From: Leptoclinus maculatus
Taxonomy: Eukaryota > Chordata > Actinopteri > Perciformes > Stichaeidae
NCBI GenBank assembly: GCA_032191485.1
Contig: JAVDOI010000007.1
Coordinates: 5,156,042-5,220,041 of the forward strand
Direction: 5' to 3'
Length of the DNA stretch: 64,000 bases
Positions 61,345 through 64,000 of the stretch are shown here, in pieces; positions within the stretch are counted from its first letter, which is position 1; the number at the start of each line of letters is the position of its first letter. Under the pieces are notes generated by a model, which saw only the letters and a list, made by a program, of their open reading frames with translations, did no database searches and was not told where the DNA came from. The position numbers were made by a program, and so were the translations under genes.

Positions 61345-61715
61345 ACTGTGGTCACCCCAGTTTAGCATGTTAGCATGCTAGCATTTGGTAATCAGCGTTA
61401 GATGCGAAGTACAGCCGAGTCTGATGGTTGTGTCATTAGTTTTGCAGGCATTTGGTCATTTATAAAACTTTTGGACAAATTAAAATGTGAAAAGTTAAAA
61501 GATCACTAAAGTTATTGAAATTCATCCTGTGGTGGACATGGATATATCGTTACCACATTCTATGGCAATGCATCCAGTCATTTTTTATTTTATCAAAAGT
61601 TTCTGAAAACTACAAATGTGAACAAAACTCCAATGCAATCTATCCAGTAGCTGTCAAAATATGTCGTCCGAATTAAATTGGTGGACCGACTAACTGCACT
61701 TTAGCTCAGCACTTA
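61345..61715 (+). repeat. Dispersed fish repeat DR-C, longest copy
   Basis: GCATGTTAGCATGCTAGCAT, CATTAGTTTTGCAGGCATTT, CACTAAAGTTATTGAAATTC, CATCCTGTGGTGGACATGG, CTATCCAGTAGCTGTC and TTGGTGGACCGACTAACT appear in order, the hallmark modules of one of the most frequent teleost interspersed repeats. Confidence 0.6.
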
Positions 61716-63179
61716 ACACTTCATTGTCAATTTTCCAGAACCATCTTCTCGGCAATCGTCATCACAACACCTTGTTTCCTGTAAAATTCTGAGAATAGTT
61801 TTTTGAGCAAAACACCTTTTGGTTGCAAGGGGCTATAAGTTCCAGTTAAACATCACCTCTGAACTAGCAAACACACGGCAAGTTTTAAAAACACTAAGCA
61901 GGTGAGAAACAGGAATAGTTTAGTTTGAAAACACTATTTTCAATAGCTTATATAATGTATCAAAATCACAGTAACTCATCTCATTATGAGGTCTAATAAT
62001 AGCGCAGGTGTCACCACAGGTCAAAAGTAAAATACCAGAATAGGCCTCTCAAAATTCTCATACTGCTTATAAAGTATATAGTTTATAGAACACATGCTGT
62101 CCTCTTACAAAAAGCAGCTGGATTAACACTGAATGACTGGTTTTATGTTTGTGTCATCCCTCATGGAGTCATTCACAAACTAAAAAAAACAGCAAATCAA
62201 ATATTCCTGAGTGTAAACCCACCAGCATCTTACACAGTGCACTGACCTCTTAAAGAAATGAACAACCTACATACTGTATAATTCCCCATGAGATGTCCAG
62301 CAATAGAAATGAAATAAATATATACACAGAGTAAGCAAACATGACCGAAACAAAACCAACATTTATGCTGAGGATGGCCCGATCAAGTTTTTCTTCTAGC
62401 ATTTAGGATCCTGATGCGATACTTCCAGATAACACAGCATACAATTGAACAGCCTGCATCCAATCTGTTTCTTCATGTTTTATTTTTCCTTCATTTTTTT
62501 TAAGCTCATTATAGCCCATACCAATCTGATTTAAAAAAAAATCCTATATTTATGCATCAGGTCATGTCAGATGAAGCTTTGTACATCATGAAATAAACAG
62601 TCCGTAATCCATCCGTAAAATAAAGGATTAGGATTGTATCTATCGTTAAATATTTCTCTTTTCCTATCTCATGCTTTAGATTTAAATTCAGAAAAAACAA
62701 ACAAACACAAAATACACAAAAAACTTCATAAAAATCTATTCAATTTAAGATCCATCCTCAATTCTAAAGAATCAAATTCTGGAAAATGAGCTGCTATTTC
62801 AAACAATGTTGGTCACTAAACATGATATATAGGAGAGTAGAGAATAATCTACTAATTCACAATAATCTTCAAACACACCTCTGTACCTTCCAGTTTCAAT
62901 ATGTATTGGGCAACATGACACCACGCCTGTCTGTGGACAGAGAACGCCACTTACTTTTAGACCAATTACAACATATTTTGCACTATTGAAATCTTTCTTG
63001 ATAAAGCAACAAGTTATCAAATTTGGCTTTTTTTCCCAGGTTTCTATTGCTCTCCTCCTTCCATGTTTGTATGCATGTAGGCCTGATGTGGTGTTTCAAC
63101 CCCACTACTTCTGTTTTTTGTATTTCTTTTAGCTAAGACATCTCCTTATCCATAAGATGACATTTCTTCCTTTTTTCCC

Positions 63180-63331
63180 TCCCTGTTAAAGGGTTTATTT
63201 GGGGTTTAGTTTGTCCTGTTCCGATGTGAGGGTCCCGGGACAGAGGATGTCGCAATTGTACAGATTGTAAAGCCCTCTGAGGCAAATTTGTGATTTTGGG
63301 CTGTACAAAATGAATTGAATTGAATTGAATT
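63180..63331 (+). mobile_element. 3' tail of a non-LTR (L2-like) retroelement
   Basis: GTACAGATTGTAAAGCCCTC, TGAGGCAAATTTGTGATTTT, GGGCTGTACAAAATGAATTG and then a short GAATT tandem. This is the 3' tail with simple-repeat end typical of fish L2-type LINEs or the SINEs that borrow it. Confidence 0.6.
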
Positions 63332-63791
63332 ACATTTCTGTTCACGTGCAGCTGTAAGTGTTGCATGTCTGCTGGGAGGTTCACCGAATGCATTTATTAA
63401 AAATAGATAAATAAGAGTCGGGACGGAGGGAGGAAATCACACAGCCGTACTGCTTCTCCTCTGTGCAGCCAGTAACGCTGCTGAACATGACAAGCCTGGA
63501 GCCTAATACAGTGAATGACAGAAGAGGCCCCGTTGCTGATGGATACCTTACAGTGGCCTCTGCCTCACAGATGAACTACTCATCACTTGGCCATATCTGG
63601 CCTGAAACACACACACACATGCATTTTCCTTGTCAGTCAACTAAAGCATTTCCAGTACAAACAGAAGCACCCTACTTTCCTCACAGTTTTCTGTGTCCAC
63701 TCATGATCAAAACGTGATCAAATTCTCACTTGTTTCTTAGTCAAAGTGGCATTTTACAGAGAAATAAAGTGAAAATTCACAAAGCACTCAC

Positions 63792-63861
63792 CAGGTGCTG
63801 CGAGAGCTGTGGTTTCCTGTGTTTCAGGAACTGGTCAAACACCTTCGCCTGATGCTGGACC
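63792..63861 (-). CDS. TBC-domain protein, coding exon 1 of the visible set
   Basis: A 70-nt internal exon, entered in phase 2 (one base completes the previous codon). It encodes 23 residues, VQHQAKVFDQF then LKHRKPQLSQHL. This matches the TBC helix that precedes the W-F motif, where other TBC proteins have L...P.L..HL. The acceptor is a pyrimidine-rich tract ending CCAATCAG. The donor is CTG|GTGAGTGC. Only this frame is open across the exon; both other frames hit stops. It joins in phase 0 to 60352-60466. The start codon and catalytic Arg/Gln fingers must be further 5', beyond base 64000. Confidence 0.8.
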
Positions 63862-64000
63862 CTGATTGGACCAAAAATAACAGTTTAGTTTAGTGTCTGC
63901 CAGATAGCACCAATCCAAGGAAACTGCAATCAAATTTGGGAATTACATAACAATTTAGTTTCAGGGACCAATATTCAGATGCAATTGCAAAAAGTCAGTA

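Larger units (their letters stand above)
60467..63791 (-). other. Intron between exons 1 and 2 (3.3 kb)
   Basis: Phase-0 intron. It contains the TTAA MITE, DR-C and the LINE tail. Nothing recognised at 60850-61340, 61720-63170 and 63340-63785. Sequence beyond 63861 to the window edge is intron leading to an exon outside. Confidence 0.75.

Overview
This is a piece of a vertebrate, most likely teleost fish, nuclear genome. It is AT-rich and intron-dominated, full of (CA)n microsatellites, with Tc1/mariner, hAT, TTAA-flanked and L2-like elements of the kinds common in ray-finned fish. The species cannot be named from sequence alone.

The only host gene I can support lies on the minus strand and runs through almost the whole window. 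I rebuilt nine coding exons by joining acceptor (AG) and donor (GT) sites with compatible phases: 63792-63861, 60352-60466, 58663-58780, 49031-49137, 27644-27742, 25361-25551, 23333-23436, 17507-17791 and 1663-1729. Together they give one uninterrupted frame of 384 codons ending in TGA. The first two exons encode the C-terminal part of a TBC (Rab-GAP) domain, with PWFLTLFT and a VWD box. The rest is the end of that helical domain and a basic, Ser/Pro-rich tail. The 5' exons, which would carry the catalytic fingers, lie beyond base 64000. The 3'UTR and an AATAAA signal are at about 1265-1662. I cannot assign the gene to a named TBC1D member.

The introns are a dense transposon landscape. Ten hAT-type elements have recognisable terminal inverted repeats and perfect 8-bp target site duplications. 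They sit at 11116-12194, 14317-15646, 22791-23131, 40777-41401, 42436-43573, 44723-46143, 53658-55317, 53960-54878, 55391-56488 and 59050-60249. Most lack a transposase, but several keep remnants of a BED-type zinc-finger exon. Three are inserted in copies of one older dispersed repeat, here called DR-A. At 53398-56700 there is a three-layer nest: DR-A, then a hAT, then a second hAT inside it, with a third hAT further along the same DR-A copy. A 1.57-kb Tc1-like element with inverted repeats of about 210 bp and a decayed transposase fills 50333-51901.

Layout: 1-1262 is the 3' flank; 1265-1729 is the last exon and 3'UTR; 1730-17506 is a 15.8-kb intron; 17507-27742 holds four tail exons; 27743-49030 is a 21-kb intron rich in hATs; 49031-60466 holds three exons split by the Tc1/hAT cluster; 60467-64000 holds the most 5' exon visible. 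No other protein gene, RNA gene or CRISPR array was found.
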